From assembly GCF_001305675.1 (NCBI RefSeq), contig NZ_CP011853.1, forward strand, positions 3,410,001 to 3,474,000: a stretch of DNA of 64,000 nt, given 5' to 3'. The DNA comes from Gordonia phthalatica. Its GTDB lineage: Bacteria; Actinomycetota; Actinomycetes; Mycobacteriales; Mycobacteriaceae. The position numbers and the translations under genes are program-made. Below, in pieces: positions 24,531 to 32,761 of the stretch (the stretch's first letter is position 1; every line of letters begins with the position of its first letter). The notes beneath the pieces are model-generated. The model saw only the letters and a list, made by a program, of their open reading frames with translations, had not been told where the DNA came from and did no database searches.

Positions 24531-25463
24531 ATGACCACAGCGAACTTCGAGTCCGGCATCCGCGAGGCCGAACCCGCGTGCGTCGACCTCGACGTCGACT
24601 CCATCGATCTCCGACTCGGCGCCGACTCCCTGGTGTGGAAGTTCTACGGCGACGTCCGCGGCGTGCTCGGCTTCCAGCGTCTGGCGGGCACGGAGAACTG
24701 CATCGAGCAGTTGGCGCAGGGGGTGGAGGACCACTCGGTGATCTTCTCCGATTTCCTCGGCCGCGCCCGTCGTTCGGGTCCGCCGATCATGCGGACCGTG
24801 TACTCCGACCACCCGCACGAGTGGGGCCGCCGCGTCCGCGACTTCCACCGCGACATCAAGGGCACCATCAGCGACGGCTCGCGCTATCACGCGCTCAATC
24901 CGGAGCTGTACTACTGGGCGCACGCCACCTTCGTCGACCAGGTCCTGTTCATCACCGACACCTTCATCCGCCGGCTTTCGTACGAGGAGAAGGTGCAGAT
25001 CTTCGAAGAGAGCAAGACCTGGTATCAGCTGTACGGGGTGTCGGCGCGGAGTCAGCCGCAGACCTACGAGGAGTTCTGCGAGTACTGGGAGTCGATGTGC
25101 GACAAGTTCGTTCCGACGCGGACGATCGTGTACGCGACCGGCTACCTCCGGAAGGGGATCCCGGGACCGAAGTGGATGCCGAAGCCGGCGTGGCGGGTGG
25201 TCGCGGCACCCCTGAACGGATTCCTGCAGACGGTGATCGTCGGGACACTGCCGCCGCAGATGCGCGAGGTGTGCGAGCTCGACTGGACCGAGACCAAGCA
25301 GCGTCGCTTCGATCGCTTCGCAGGCTTCATGCGCGCCGTCAACCCGATCATCAATCGGCTGCCGATTCGAATGCTGTACGTGCCGTGGGCAGCCGAAGGG
25401 TGGCAGCGCACGGGCGTCGATCCCCGCCCGCTGCACAACGCTCCCGCCGAGAGGACCGCATGA
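24531..25463 (+). CDS. MpaB-family oxygenase (DUF2236)
   Basis: 310-residue all-helical protein of the MpaB/DUF2236 group, heme-binding oxygenases related to the mycophenolate enzyme MpaB and to latex clearing protein. The family-typical GRRVRDFHRDIKG and YYWAHATFVDQVLF segments carry the expected Arg and His ligand candidates near residues 100-145. No signal peptide, so probably cytosolic or membrane-associated. It is translationally coupled (ATGA) to the next gene. Substrate unknown; terpenoid or lipid cleavage is plausible. Confidence 0.82.
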   Translation: MTTANFESGIREAEPACVDLDVDSIDLRLGADSLVWKFYGDVRGVLGFQRLAGTENCIEQLAQGVEDHSVIFSDFLGRARRSGPPIMRTVYSDHPHEWGRRVRDFHRDIKGTISDGSRYHALNPELYYWAHATFVDQVLFITDTFIRRLSYEEKVQIFEESKTWYQLYGVSARSQPQTYEEFCEYWESMCDKFVPTRTIVYATGYLRKGIPGPKWMPKPAWRVVAAPLNGFLQTVIVGTLPPQMREVCELDWTETKQRRFDRFAGFMRAVNPIINRLPIRMLYVPWAAEGWQRTGVDPRPLHNAPAERTA

Positions 25464-25987
25464 CCGTTCCCACCGCCGACGACCTCCGCGCCGGACTGTC
25501 GCGCGCCGATGCCGAGCAGCTCTTCGACGCGTTGCCGACCGTCGCCGTCACCGAGACGCTCGGCCGCTGGCACGGCAGCGAGGTCCCCACCGGACATCCG
25601 ATGGACGGGCTGCTGGCGATCTCCGGCTGGTACGGCAAGCAGTTCGACGACGCCGACCACGTCCACCCGCTGCTGTTCGGTGCGCCCGGCGCGTTCTACG
25701 CGGTGAACCCGAGACTGATCCCGATGTCAGCGCTGAACGCCGTGGGCCCCAAACTGCCGAAGCGACGGCTGCCCGGCGCCGACGTCGCCTTTCGCGGGCT
25801 GCGCACCCGGAAGCACCGCGCCCGGGCGCGCGTCGTCGAATATCGGGGGAAGGTCAGCGCAGCAATGGTCTACGACGACCTCCCGATCATCGACCACTTC
25901 CGCAGCCTCGACGACGACTGCGTGTTCGGTGCCATGGACCTCCGCGACTCCCCCGCCCCGTATTTCTTCCTGCTGGAACGGGACTGA
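25460..25987 (+). CDS. GXWXG/DUF4334 domain protein
   Basis: 175 residues from ATG 25460, overlapping the upstream stop by 4 bases. The N-terminal GXWXG domain shows LGRWHGSEVPTGHPMDGLL. The C-terminal DUF4334 domain shows KVSAAMVYDDLPIIDHFR and VFGAMDLRD, ending FFLLERD. No catalytic assignment exists for the family. Coupling to an MpaB-like oxygenase suggests a shared pathway. It is followed by a strong terminator. Confidence 0.85.
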   Translation: MTVPTADDLRAGLSRADAEQLFDALPTVAVTETLGRWHGSEVPTGHPMDGLLAISGWYGKQFDDADHVHPLLFGAPGAFYAVNPRLIPMSALNAVGPKLPKRRLPGADVAFRGLRTRKHRARARVVEYRGKVSAAMVYDDLPIIDHFRSLDDDCVFGAMDLRDSPAPYFFLLERD

Positions 25988-26022
25988 CGCGTTCGGCTGG
26001 CGGGCCGGGTCAGAATCTTGTC

Positions 26023-26060
26023 GTTCTACTGGGCGCCACGCCCAGTAGAACAACACTTTT
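26023..26060. terminator. Intrinsic terminator between convergent genes
   Basis: 13-base perfect stem (GTTCTACTGGGCG at 26023-26035 with 26039-26051) and a 3-base loop, followed by AACACTTTT on the plus strand. It ends the oxygenase pair and, read from the other side, the pucR-like gene. Confidence 0.85.
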
Positions 26061-26069
26061 CCAGGGTAG

Positions 26070-27242
26070 CTATCTCGTCAGCCCCAGCAACTCCGCCCCT
26101 CGCAATGCGAGGAACAGTTCCGCGGACGCGATCGGGTCGGTGACGTCGCGGCCGGTGAGGTCGCGGACCTTGCGGAGGCGGTAGCGGACGGTGTTGCGGT
26201 GGCAGTGCAGGCGGTCGGCGACGTCGGCGGCCGCGCCTGCGCACTCGTACCAGGCGGACAGAACCGAGAGCAGGTCGTCGCGTTCGGGCGCGGGCAGCGT
26301 CAGCACCGGGCCGAGGATCTGGCGCGCCATCGACGCGCCCGCCTCCGGAACGGTCGCGAGGAGGTGCGCGGTGGGGTCGGAGCCGTAACGGACCAGGCGA
26401 TCGACGCCGGGCACGATGCTGCGCGCGGCGAGCCTGGCCTCGGCGAGGGCAGCGGGGATCCGGGCCGGGTTGGTGAATGCTGTGCTGACGCCGATGCGGC
26501 CGTCGACCAGTTCGCCGAGCCGGTCCACCGACCGGTCGGACTCGCGGATCGATGCGGTGCGCAGGAGTCCGACGTGCACGTCCACCTGCCCGTCCCAGAC
26601 GGGGAGTGCACCGGTGTCGCGGAGCGCCACGTCGAGGCCGACGGGGAGGGCGGCTCCCGCCTCCGGCGGCACGATCATCACGACGACGAACACCCCGTCT
26701 TCAGGAATGCCGAGGGTACGCATCGCGGTGAACGGCCGGATGGGGCTGTCGGCATGGTCGTCGAAGAGGGTGCGAATGAGTCGGTAGCGCGCCTGCGCGT
26801 CGGAGTGCACGAGCAGGGACTCGGTGTCGCGGTACGACTGCACCGCGGCGTCGGAGTAGGTGTCGATCAGGTCCCACTGTCGTGCGACGAGATCGAGCAA
26901 CTCGGGATCGGACGGCCCGTCCGCGAGGTCGGTCAGCTGCTCCCAGATCAGGCGACCGCCGAGCCGGAAGGCGTGCAGGAGGGACGAGATCGGAACTCCG
27001 CGTTCAGCTTTGAGCCGGCCGACCGCGTACGCGGGCTGCAGGTTCGGCTCGTCACCGGCCAGCGCGTGGATGATCTCGGTGAGATTCGCCCGGCATGCCT
27101 CGCGCAGTTCCTCCTCGGTGATCGGACCGGATTCGGTGTACGCCGAGTCAGCGGCGGCGATTCGCGCGGCGAGGACGCCGGCCACTTCATCGACATCGCT
27201 GCGGAGTCGGACCGCCAACGATGCCGCCACCGGTGCACTCAC
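26070..27242 (-). CDS. PucR-family transcriptional regulator
   Basis: 390 residues. Start GTG 27242 is chosen because GAGGAG stands seven bases ahead; GTG 27257 would include that site. The N-terminal 130 residues form a helical sensor-like region, a GGDEF-like CdaR domain lies in the middle, and the C-terminus carries the PucR helix-turn-helix (DVADRLHCHRNTVRYRLRKV). Members usually activate a neighbouring catabolic operon on binding a metabolite. It is divergent from the aldehyde dehydrogenase/GMC pair with a clear palindrome between, so that pair is the likely target. Confidence 0.88.
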   Translation of the reverse strand: MSAPVAASLAVRLRSDVDEVAGVLAARIAAADSAYTESGPITEEELREACRANLTEIIHALAGDEPNLQPAYAVGRLKAERGVPISSLLHAFRLGGRLIWEQLTDLADGPSDPELLDLVARQWDLIDTYSDAAVQSYRDTESLLVHSDAQARYRLIRTLFDDHADSPIRPFTAMRTLGIPEDGVFVVVMIVPPEAGAALPVGLDVALRDTGALPVWDGQVDVHVGLLRTASIRESDRSVDRLGELVDGRIGVSTAFTNPARIPAALAEARLAARSIVPGVDRLVRYGSDPTAHLLATVPEAGASMARQILGPVLTLPAPERDDLLSVLSAWYECAGAAADVADRLHCHRNTVRYRLRKVRDLTGRDVTDPIASAELFLALRGAELLGLTR

Positions 27243-27296
27243 CTGTCGACTCCTCACCCCGGAACGATCTGCCGGATGTGACCCACGCTACCGGCC

Positions 27297-27316
27297 GTTT
27301 GTGCCCGCGCACAAAC
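27297..27316. promoter_or_regulatory. Candidate PucR-type operator
   Basis: Perfect dyad with arms GTTTGTGC (27297-27304) and GCACAAAC (27309-27316) around CCGC, in the 186-base divergent region between the regulator and the aldehyde dehydrogenase gene. A partial further copy (GGTGCGCAAACC) follows about 35 bases on. Confidence 0.5.
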
Positions 27317-27428
27317 ATCGTCCTGCAGACCCTGTGCCGCAGTCCGGTGCGCAAACCGTGCGCGGCGTCACACAATGGAGTCACTGATCGCCGCTGTCTG
27401 TCTGCGGCACCGTGGGAATGGAGCAATC

Positions 27429-29132
27429 GTGCAAGATCTGGATGTCCGAGCCGTCGACGTCGCCGTGAACGAACTCGTCGAAGGCGAGAAGCGCTGGGGT
27501 GCCACGACGCTCCCGCAGCGCCGCGATCTGTTGTTGAAGACCCGCGACCTCACCGCGAAGCACGCGCAGGAATGGGTCGACGCCGCAGTCGAACTCAAGA
27601 AGCTCGATCCGTCCTCGCCGCTCGTCGGCGAGGAGTGGCTGTCGGGCCCGTATGTGCTGGCGAACAGTCTCACCGCGCTCGCCGAGACCATCGATCGCCT
27701 GTCGAAGGGCCGCAGCCCGCTCGACGGCGCCAAGTTCCACGACGTCGGCAATCAGGTGGTGGTCGATGTCCTCCCCACCAGCATCTACGACGACCTCCTC
27801 CTCAGCGGCTTCAGCGCCCAGGTGTGGCTCCAGCGCGGCGTCAGCCGGGCCGCGGCGAAGGCCGACGCCGGGCTGGCGCAGCTGACGCCGTCGAAGACCG
27901 GCGGCATCGGTGTGGTGCTGGGCGCGGGCAACATCATGTCGATCGCTCCGCTCGACGTCCTGTACGAGCTCTTCGCCCACAACCGCGTCGTCGCGCTGAA
28001 GCTGAATCCGATCACCGATCTGCTGTTCCCGGTGCTCAACAAGGTCCTGGCGCCGTTCATCGAGGTCGGCGCGCTCCGCATCCTGAAGGGCGGCGCCGAG
28101 GTCGGCGGCGCACTGGTGAACCACGAGCTGGTTGACCACGTGCACATGACCGGCAGCGCCTTGACGCACGACGCGATCGTCTGGGGCGTCGGCGACGAGG
28201 CCGCCACCCGCAAGAGCGCGAAGGATCCGAAGCTGACCAAGCCGGTCACCAGCGAGCTCGGTGGCGTCTCCCCCACCATCGTCGTGCCGGGTGAGTGGAG
28301 CGACGCCGACCTCAAGTTCCAGGCCGAACACGTCGCCACCCAGCGCCTCCACAACGGCGGCTACAACTGCGTGGCGTCGCAGGCGCTGATCGTGTCGTCG
28401 GACTGGAAGCAGAAGGACGCCTTCCTGAACGAGCTGCGCAAGGCGATCGCCGCCGCGCCGGCCCGCACGCCCTACTATCCGGGCAGCGACAGCCGCGTCG
28501 CCACCGCGGAGAAGCAGTACCCGCACGCCGAGAAGCTGGGGCCGAACGGCGGTCGTCTCCTGATCGCCGACCTCAAGGCGTCGTCCGACGAGCCCGCCCT
28601 GAGCGGCGAGTACTTCGCTCCCGTCTACGGCGTGGTCGAGATCCCGGGCGTCGGCGCCGACTTCGCCGTCGACGCCACCCGCACCGCCAACGAGGAGTTC
28701 GCGGGCACGCTGGGCGTCAACATCATCGCGGATCCGTCGGACATCTCCGCGCTCGGCGACGCCTTCGACGAGATGATCGAGAAGCTGCGCTACGGCACCA
28801 TCGCCGTCAACGCCTGGACCGGAGTCGGGTTCCTGACGCCGACCGCGTCGTGGGGCGCGTTCCCCGGCCACACCATCGACGACGTCCAGTCCGGCATCGG
28901 CGTGGTGCACAACGCGTGGCTGATGGACCGCATCGAACGGACCGTCGTGCGCGGACCGTTCCGTCCGTCGCCGCGGTCGGTGCTGAAGGGTGAGAAGTCC
29001 ATCTCGCCGAAGCCACCGTGGTTCGTCGACAACGCGACCGCCGCCACCACCGGTCGTCGCCTGACCGCCTTCGCCGGCGATCACAACCCGCTCCGCCTGC
29101 CCGCCATCTTCGCCTCCGCCCTGCGCGGCTGA
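27429..29132 (+). CDS. Aldehyde dehydrogenase family protein
   Basis: 567 residues from GTG 27429 (GGAG five bases upstream). An in-frame extension to 27375 lacks a site. ALDH fold with SELGGVSP (Glu general base) and GYNCVASQ (catalytic Cys), and a GAGNIMSIAPLD coenzyme strand. It is longer than typical 480-500-residue ALDHs and lacks the usual PWNFP motif, so it belongs to a divergent branch. It is 16 bases ahead of a GMC alcohol oxidoreductase; the two would take an alcohol to an acid. Control by the divergent PucR protein is likely. Confidence 0.83.
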   Translation: MQDLDVRAVDVAVNELVEGEKRWGATTLPQRRDLLLKTRDLTAKHAQEWVDAAVELKKLDPSSPLVGEEWLSGPYVLANSLTALAETIDRLSKGRSPLDGAKFHDVGNQVVVDVLPTSIYDDLLLSGFSAQVWLQRGVSRAAAKADAGLAQLTPSKTGGIGVVLGAGNIMSIAPLDVLYELFAHNRVVALKLNPITDLLFPVLNKVLAPFIEVGALRILKGGAEVGGALVNHELVDHVHMTGSALTHDAIVWGVGDEAATRKSAKDPKLTKPVTSELGGVSPTIVVPGEWSDADLKFQAEHVATQRLHNGGYNCVASQALIVSSDWKQKDAFLNELRKAIAAAPARTPYYPGSDSRVATAEKQYPHAEKLGPNGGRLLIADLKASSDEPALSGEYFAPVYGVVEIPGVGADFAVDATRTANEEFAGTLGVNIIADPSDISALGDAFDEMIEKLRYGTIAVNAWTGVGFLTPTASWGAFPGHTIDDVQSGIGVVHNAWLMDRIERTVVRGPFRPSPRSVLKGEKSISPKPPWFVDNATAATTGRRLTAFAGDHNPLRLPAIFASALRG

Positions 29133-29148
29133 GCCCAGAGAGGAATCC

Positions 29149-30729
29149 ATGAGCAACACTGAAGCCGATTACGTCGTCGTCGGAACCGGGTCGGCGGGTG
29201 CGGTCATCGCCGCCCGACTGTCCGAGCAGTCCGGCACCTCGGTGATCGCCCTCGAGGCGGGCGGCGAGGACAAGAGCCAGAACATCCACATCCCGGCCGC
29301 GTTCTCCAAGCAGTTCCAGACCGAGTTGGACTGGAACTACCTCACCGAGCCGCAGCCGAACCTCGGCGACCGCCGCATCTTCTATCCGCGCGGCAAGACG
29401 CTCGGCGGGTCGTCGTCGATGAACGCGATGATGTGGGTCCGCGGCTATGCCGCCGACTACGACGAGTGGGCCCGCCTGGCGGGCGACGGCTGGGGATTCG
29501 CGGACGCGGTCAAGTACTTCCAGCGCATCGAGAACGTCGAGGGCGCGTCCGAGGACGGCGAGGGACGCAGCGGCCCGCTGAATGTGTCGAAGCAGCGGAG
29601 CCCCCGCACCTGGACCGAGGACTTCCTCGAGTCCGCGGAGCATGCCGGGTTCAAGCGCGAGCGCGCGAACCTGCCGCAGCCCGAGGGCTTCACCCAGACC
29701 ATGGTGAACCAGCGCGACGGTTCCCGCTGCAGCACGGCGGTCGCCTACCTGAAGCCGGCCCGCTCACGCAGCAACCTGACGATCCTCACCGGCGCGCAGG
29801 CCACCCGCGTACTGCTGGAGGGGACCCGAGCCGTCGGCGTCGAGTACCTGTCCGACGGCGTCAAGCGGACGGTCCGGGCCCGCAAGGAGGTCATCCTCTC
29901 CGGCGGCGCCATCAACACTCCGCAGCTGCTGATGCTGTCGGGCATCGGCGACGAGGCGCAGCTGCGCGAGCACGGGATCGGCGTGGTCCACCACCTGCCT
30001 GAAGTGGGCCAGAACCTCAGCGACCACCTGGTGTCGTTGATCGGCTTCGCCGTCGACGGCGGCACGCTGTTCGACGCCGAGAAGCCCCTGGAGCTCGTGA
30101 ACTACCTGACCCGCAAGCGCGGCATGCTGACGTCGAACGTCGGTGAGGCGTACGGATTCATCCGCAGCCGGCCGGATCTGGAGCTGCCCGACATCGAGAT
30201 CATCTTCGGCCCGGCCCCGTTCTTCGACGAGGGCATCGGCGAGGCCACCGGCAACGCGATCGGCCTCGGTCCGATCCTCGTCGACCCGCGCAGCCGCGGA
30301 ACGGTGTCCCTCAAGTCCGCGGATCCGACTGCCAAGGCGCTCGTCGACCCGATGTACCTGTCCGATCCGGACGGGGTGGACCGCGAGGCCATGCTGTCGG
30401 GCCTGCGCGCGGCGTACAGCATCGCGTCGGCGCAGCCGCTCGCCGGGAAGATCGGCCGGTTCATGCAGCCCAAGCGGGAGCTGCCGACCATCGAGGAGAC
30501 CCTCGAGGACGCGCTGACCTGGTACTCGCACACGCTGTACCACCCGACCGGCACCTGCCGGATGGGCTTGGACGACGCGAGCGTCGTCGCCCCGGACCTC
30601 ACGGTGCGCGGCATCGACGGCCTGCGGGTCGCGGACGCGTCGGTGATGCCGAAGATCATTCGCGGGCACACGCACGCGCCGAGCGTGTTCATCGGTGAGA
30701 AGGCCGCGGACCTGATCAAGGGGTTGTAG
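29149..30729 (+). CDS. GMC family alcohol dehydrogenase/oxidase
   Basis: 526-residue FAD flavoprotein of the glucose-methanol-choline family. ADP-binding motif VVVGTGSAGAVIAARLSE at the N-terminus, GMC signature 1 at GKTLGGSSSMNAMMWVRG, signature 2 near GGAINTPQLLMLSGIG, and the C-terminal HPTGTCRMG with active-site His, followed by a second His/Asn region. Start ATG 29149 with GAGAGGAA ahead. It oxidises a primary alcohol, choline-like or long-chain; the specificity cannot be read from sequence. It ends just before repeat copy 5. Confidence 0.88.
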   Translation: MSNTEADYVVVGTGSAGAVIAARLSEQSGTSVIALEAGGEDKSQNIHIPAAFSKQFQTELDWNYLTEPQPNLGDRRIFYPRGKTLGGSSSMNAMMWVRGYAADYDEWARLAGDGWGFADAVKYFQRIENVEGASEDGEGRSGPLNVSKQRSPRTWTEDFLESAEHAGFKRERANLPQPEGFTQTMVNQRDGSRCSTAVAYLKPARSRSNLTILTGAQATRVLLEGTRAVGVEYLSDGVKRTVRARKEVILSGGAINTPQLLMLSGIGDEAQLREHGIGVVHHLPEVGQNLSDHLVSLIGFAVDGGTLFDAEKPLELVNYLTRKRGMLTSNVGEAYGFIRSRPDLELPDIEIIFGPAPFFDEGIGEATGNAIGLGPILVDPRSRGTVSLKSADPTAKALVDPMYLSDPDGVDREAMLSGLRAAYSIASAQPLAGKIGRFMQPKRELPTIEETLEDALTWYSHTLYHPTGTCRMGLDDASVVAPDLTVRGIDGLRVADASVMPKIIRGHTHAPSVFIGEKAADLIKGL

Positions 30730-30747
30730 TCGACCGTACGAACATTT

Positions 30748-30806
30748 GCGTCCCCGTGAGCACCCGCCGAGGGCTATTTGCCCTCGGACCCCGCTCACGG
30801 GGACGC
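30748..30806. repeat. Dispersed palindrome, copy 5 (subfamily B)
   Basis: 14-base perfect arms GCGTCCCCGTGAGC (30748-30761) and GCTCACGGGGACGC (30793-30806), with the inner hairpin GAGGGC-TATTT-GCCCTC. It starts 19 bases after the GMC gene stop and 32 bases before the lipoprotein start, so it may terminate transcription. Confidence 0.88.
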
Positions 30807-30837
30807 ATTTGTCGACAGTGCCGTTAGCGTTGTCGGT

Positions 30838-31335
30838 ATGACACGCATCGGCGCCCCGAAGACAGCCCTGCTCGTGGCCCTAGCACTGCCATCACTCGCC
30901 GCGTGCGGCTCCGAGCCATCGGACCGGGACCTGCCCCAGGCAGACACCACCGTCGCGTACACCTACGTCGGGCCCGCGACCGCGCCGAACTACCACGACG
31001 AGTACGTCATCCAGTTCGCCGGGCAGCAGGCCACCGCACGCATCGGCGGCTACGGCGTCGTGAAGGGCGACGCCGAACCGGCACGGACCACCAGCAGCCG
31101 CGTCAGCCCCGAGCAGTGGAAACAGTTGGTCGACGGCCTCGATGCGCTCGACGACCTTAAGCCTCCGGCCGCGGGCTGCGTCGGCGGATCCACCTACGGC
31201 ATCCACGTGAACAGCGGCGGCCGGTCGGTCGTCGACCGCACCGACGTCGCGTGCGGACCGACCGCGACCGAGGTCGCCGATCGGTACCGAGCGCTGATCG
31301 CCTCGATCGCGCCGGTGTTGCAGCTGCCGGGGTGA
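30838..31335 (+). CDS. Putative lipoprotein
   Basis: 165 residues from ATG 30838; the frame continues upstream into repeat copy 5, which is not coding. A basic start, a hydrophobic core and the lipobox LAAC (Cys at residue 23) indicate diacylglycerol attachment at the outer face of the plasma membrane. The mature part (about 140 residues) has two Cys (AGCVGG and VACGPT) spaced to form a disulphide. No known family recognised. Monocistronic. Confidence 0.75.
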   Translation: MTRIGAPKTALLVALALPSLAACGSEPSDRDLPQADTTVAYTYVGPATAPNYHDEYVIQFAGQQATARIGGYGVVKGDAEPARTTSSRVSPEQWKQLVDGLDALDDLKPPAAGCVGGSTYGIHVNSGGRSVVDRTDVACGPTATEVADRYRALIASIAPVLQLPG

Positions 31336-31344
31336 CCCAGCTCG

Positions 31345-31461
31345 CGGCGGTTTCGACGCGCTCGTCCCTCGCTTGCTCAACCAACGTGAGAGGCGGCGGT
31401 TTCGACGCGCTCGTTCCTCGCTTGCTCAACCAACGTGAGAGGCATGCTCAACCAACGTGGG
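31345..31461. repeat. 49-bp tandem repeat, 2.4 copies
   Basis: A unit beginning CGGCGGTTTCGACGCGCTCG and containing TCGCTTGCTCAACCAACGTG is repeated with a 49-base period (31345 and 31394), differing at one base in the core, and then a 19-base partial copy follows. Intergenic between two convergent genes. Similar short repeats are common between genes in related actinobacteria; no spacer structure, so not CRISPR. Confidence 0.85.
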
Positions 31462-31464
31462 GTG

Positions 31465-32715
31465 CTACGCCGGCAGCGGATCCCGGATGATCGGGCAGGT
31501 CATGCAGTGGCCGCCGCCGCGACCGCGACCCAGTTCGGCGCCGACGATCGTGATGACCTCGATGCCCTCCTTGCGCAGCAGTGCATTGGTGTAGGTGTTG
31601 CGATCGTAGGCGAAGACAACGCCGGGTTCGACGGCAACGAGGTTGTTGCCGCTGTCCCACTGCTGCCGCTCGGACGCGTACTCCGAGCCGCCGGCCTCCA
31701 CCACGCGCAGCACGTCCAGATCGAGCGCCTTGCGGACCACCTCGATGAAGTGCTCGGACTCCTCGATCACCTCCAGGCCCGGCTTCTTGTCCGACGGGAC
31801 GATCGTGAACGGCTTGATCGCGTCGACGATCCGCGGGTACACGGTCACCACGTCGCGGTCGGCGAAGGTGAAGACGGTGTCCAAGTGCATGGCCGACCGC
31901 AGCTTCGGCATGCCGGCGACGATCACCTTCTGGACGTCGCCCGCCTCGAACAGCTTCAGCGCCACCTGGGTGATGGCCTGCCGCGACGTCCGCTCGCTCA
32001 TGCCGATCAAGACCACACCGTTGCCGGGGACCATCACGTCGCCACTCTCGATGGTCGACTGTCCCCATGCCTGCTCCGGGTCGCCCCAGCGGACGGGTGA
32101 GCCGACGAAGTCGGGGTGGAACTCGTAGATCGCCTTCATGAGCAGGGTCTCGTCGTGCCGTGCGGGCCAGTACAGCGGGTTCAGCGTCAGACCGCCGTAC
32201 ACCCAGCAGGTGGTGTCGCGGGTGTAAAGGGTGTTCGGCAGCGGCGGCATCAGGTATTCGTTGACGCCGGTCGATTCGCGCGCGAGCGACATGTACGACG
32301 GCCGCAGCTCCTTGGGCAGGTCGCGGGTCGACATGCCGCCGATCAACAACTCCGCCAGTTCACGCGACGACAGCTCCTGCAGGTACCCGCGGGTCGCGTC
32401 GACCAGCCCGACGCCGACGTCGTTGGTCACGATCTTGCGGTCCAGCAGCCACGACCGCGCCGCCGGGTCGTCCATGGTCTCGGCGAGCACGTTGTGCAGT
32501 TCGACGACGTCGACGCCGCGGTCGCGCATCTTGGTGATGAAGTCGAAGTGGTCGCGCTTGGCGTTCTGTACCCAGAGGACGTCGTCGAACAGGAGGTCGT
32601 CGGAGTTTGTGGGCGTCAGCCGCTCGTGAGCGAGGCCGGGCGCGCAGACCAGCACCTTGTGCAGCTTGCCGACTTCGGAGTGGACGCCGTATGCGGCGGA
32701 GGGGCGGTCTGTCAT
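31465..32715 (-). CDS. arcA: Arginine deiminase ArcA
   Basis: 416-residue enzyme converting arginine to citrulline and ammonia, first step of the ADI pathway for ATP generation or acid resistance. Active-site landmarks: LPNTLYTRDTTCW, FHPDF with IESGDVMV (Asp/Glu/His set), HLDTVFTF, and the nucleophile in GGGHCMTCP (Cys404). Length is normal. It is 46 bases downstream of the arcD pseudogene and looks cotranscribed with it. No arcB or arcC nearby, so the rest of the pathway must be elsewhere or absent. Confidence 0.95.
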   Translation of the reverse strand: MTDRPSAAYGVHSEVGKLHKVLVCAPGLAHERLTPTNSDDLLFDDVLWVQNAKRDHFDFITKMRDRGVDVVELHNVLAETMDDPAARSWLLDRKIVTNDVGVGLVDATRGYLQELSSRELAELLIGGMSTRDLPKELRPSYMSLARESTGVNEYLMPPLPNTLYTRDTTCWVYGGLTLNPLYWPARHDETLLMKAIYEFHPDFVGSPVRWGDPEQAWGQSTIESGDVMVPGNGVVLIGMSERTSRQAITQVALKLFEAGDVQKVIVAGMPKLRSAMHLDTVFTFADRDVVTVYPRIVDAIKPFTIVPSDKKPGLEVIEESEHFIEVVRKALDLDVLRVVEAGGSEYASERQQWDSGNNLVAVEPGVVFAYDRNTYTNALLRKEGIEVITIVGAELGRGRGGGHCMTCPIIRDPLPA

Positions 32716-32761
32716 GGGGAGGGTTCCTCTCGGTCGGAGACGGAGTCGTCAGTGAGGGCGG

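Noticed and set aside
31345..31461. Possible CRISPR array
   Set aside because: Units are directly adjacent with no unique spacers, and there are no cas genes in the window.
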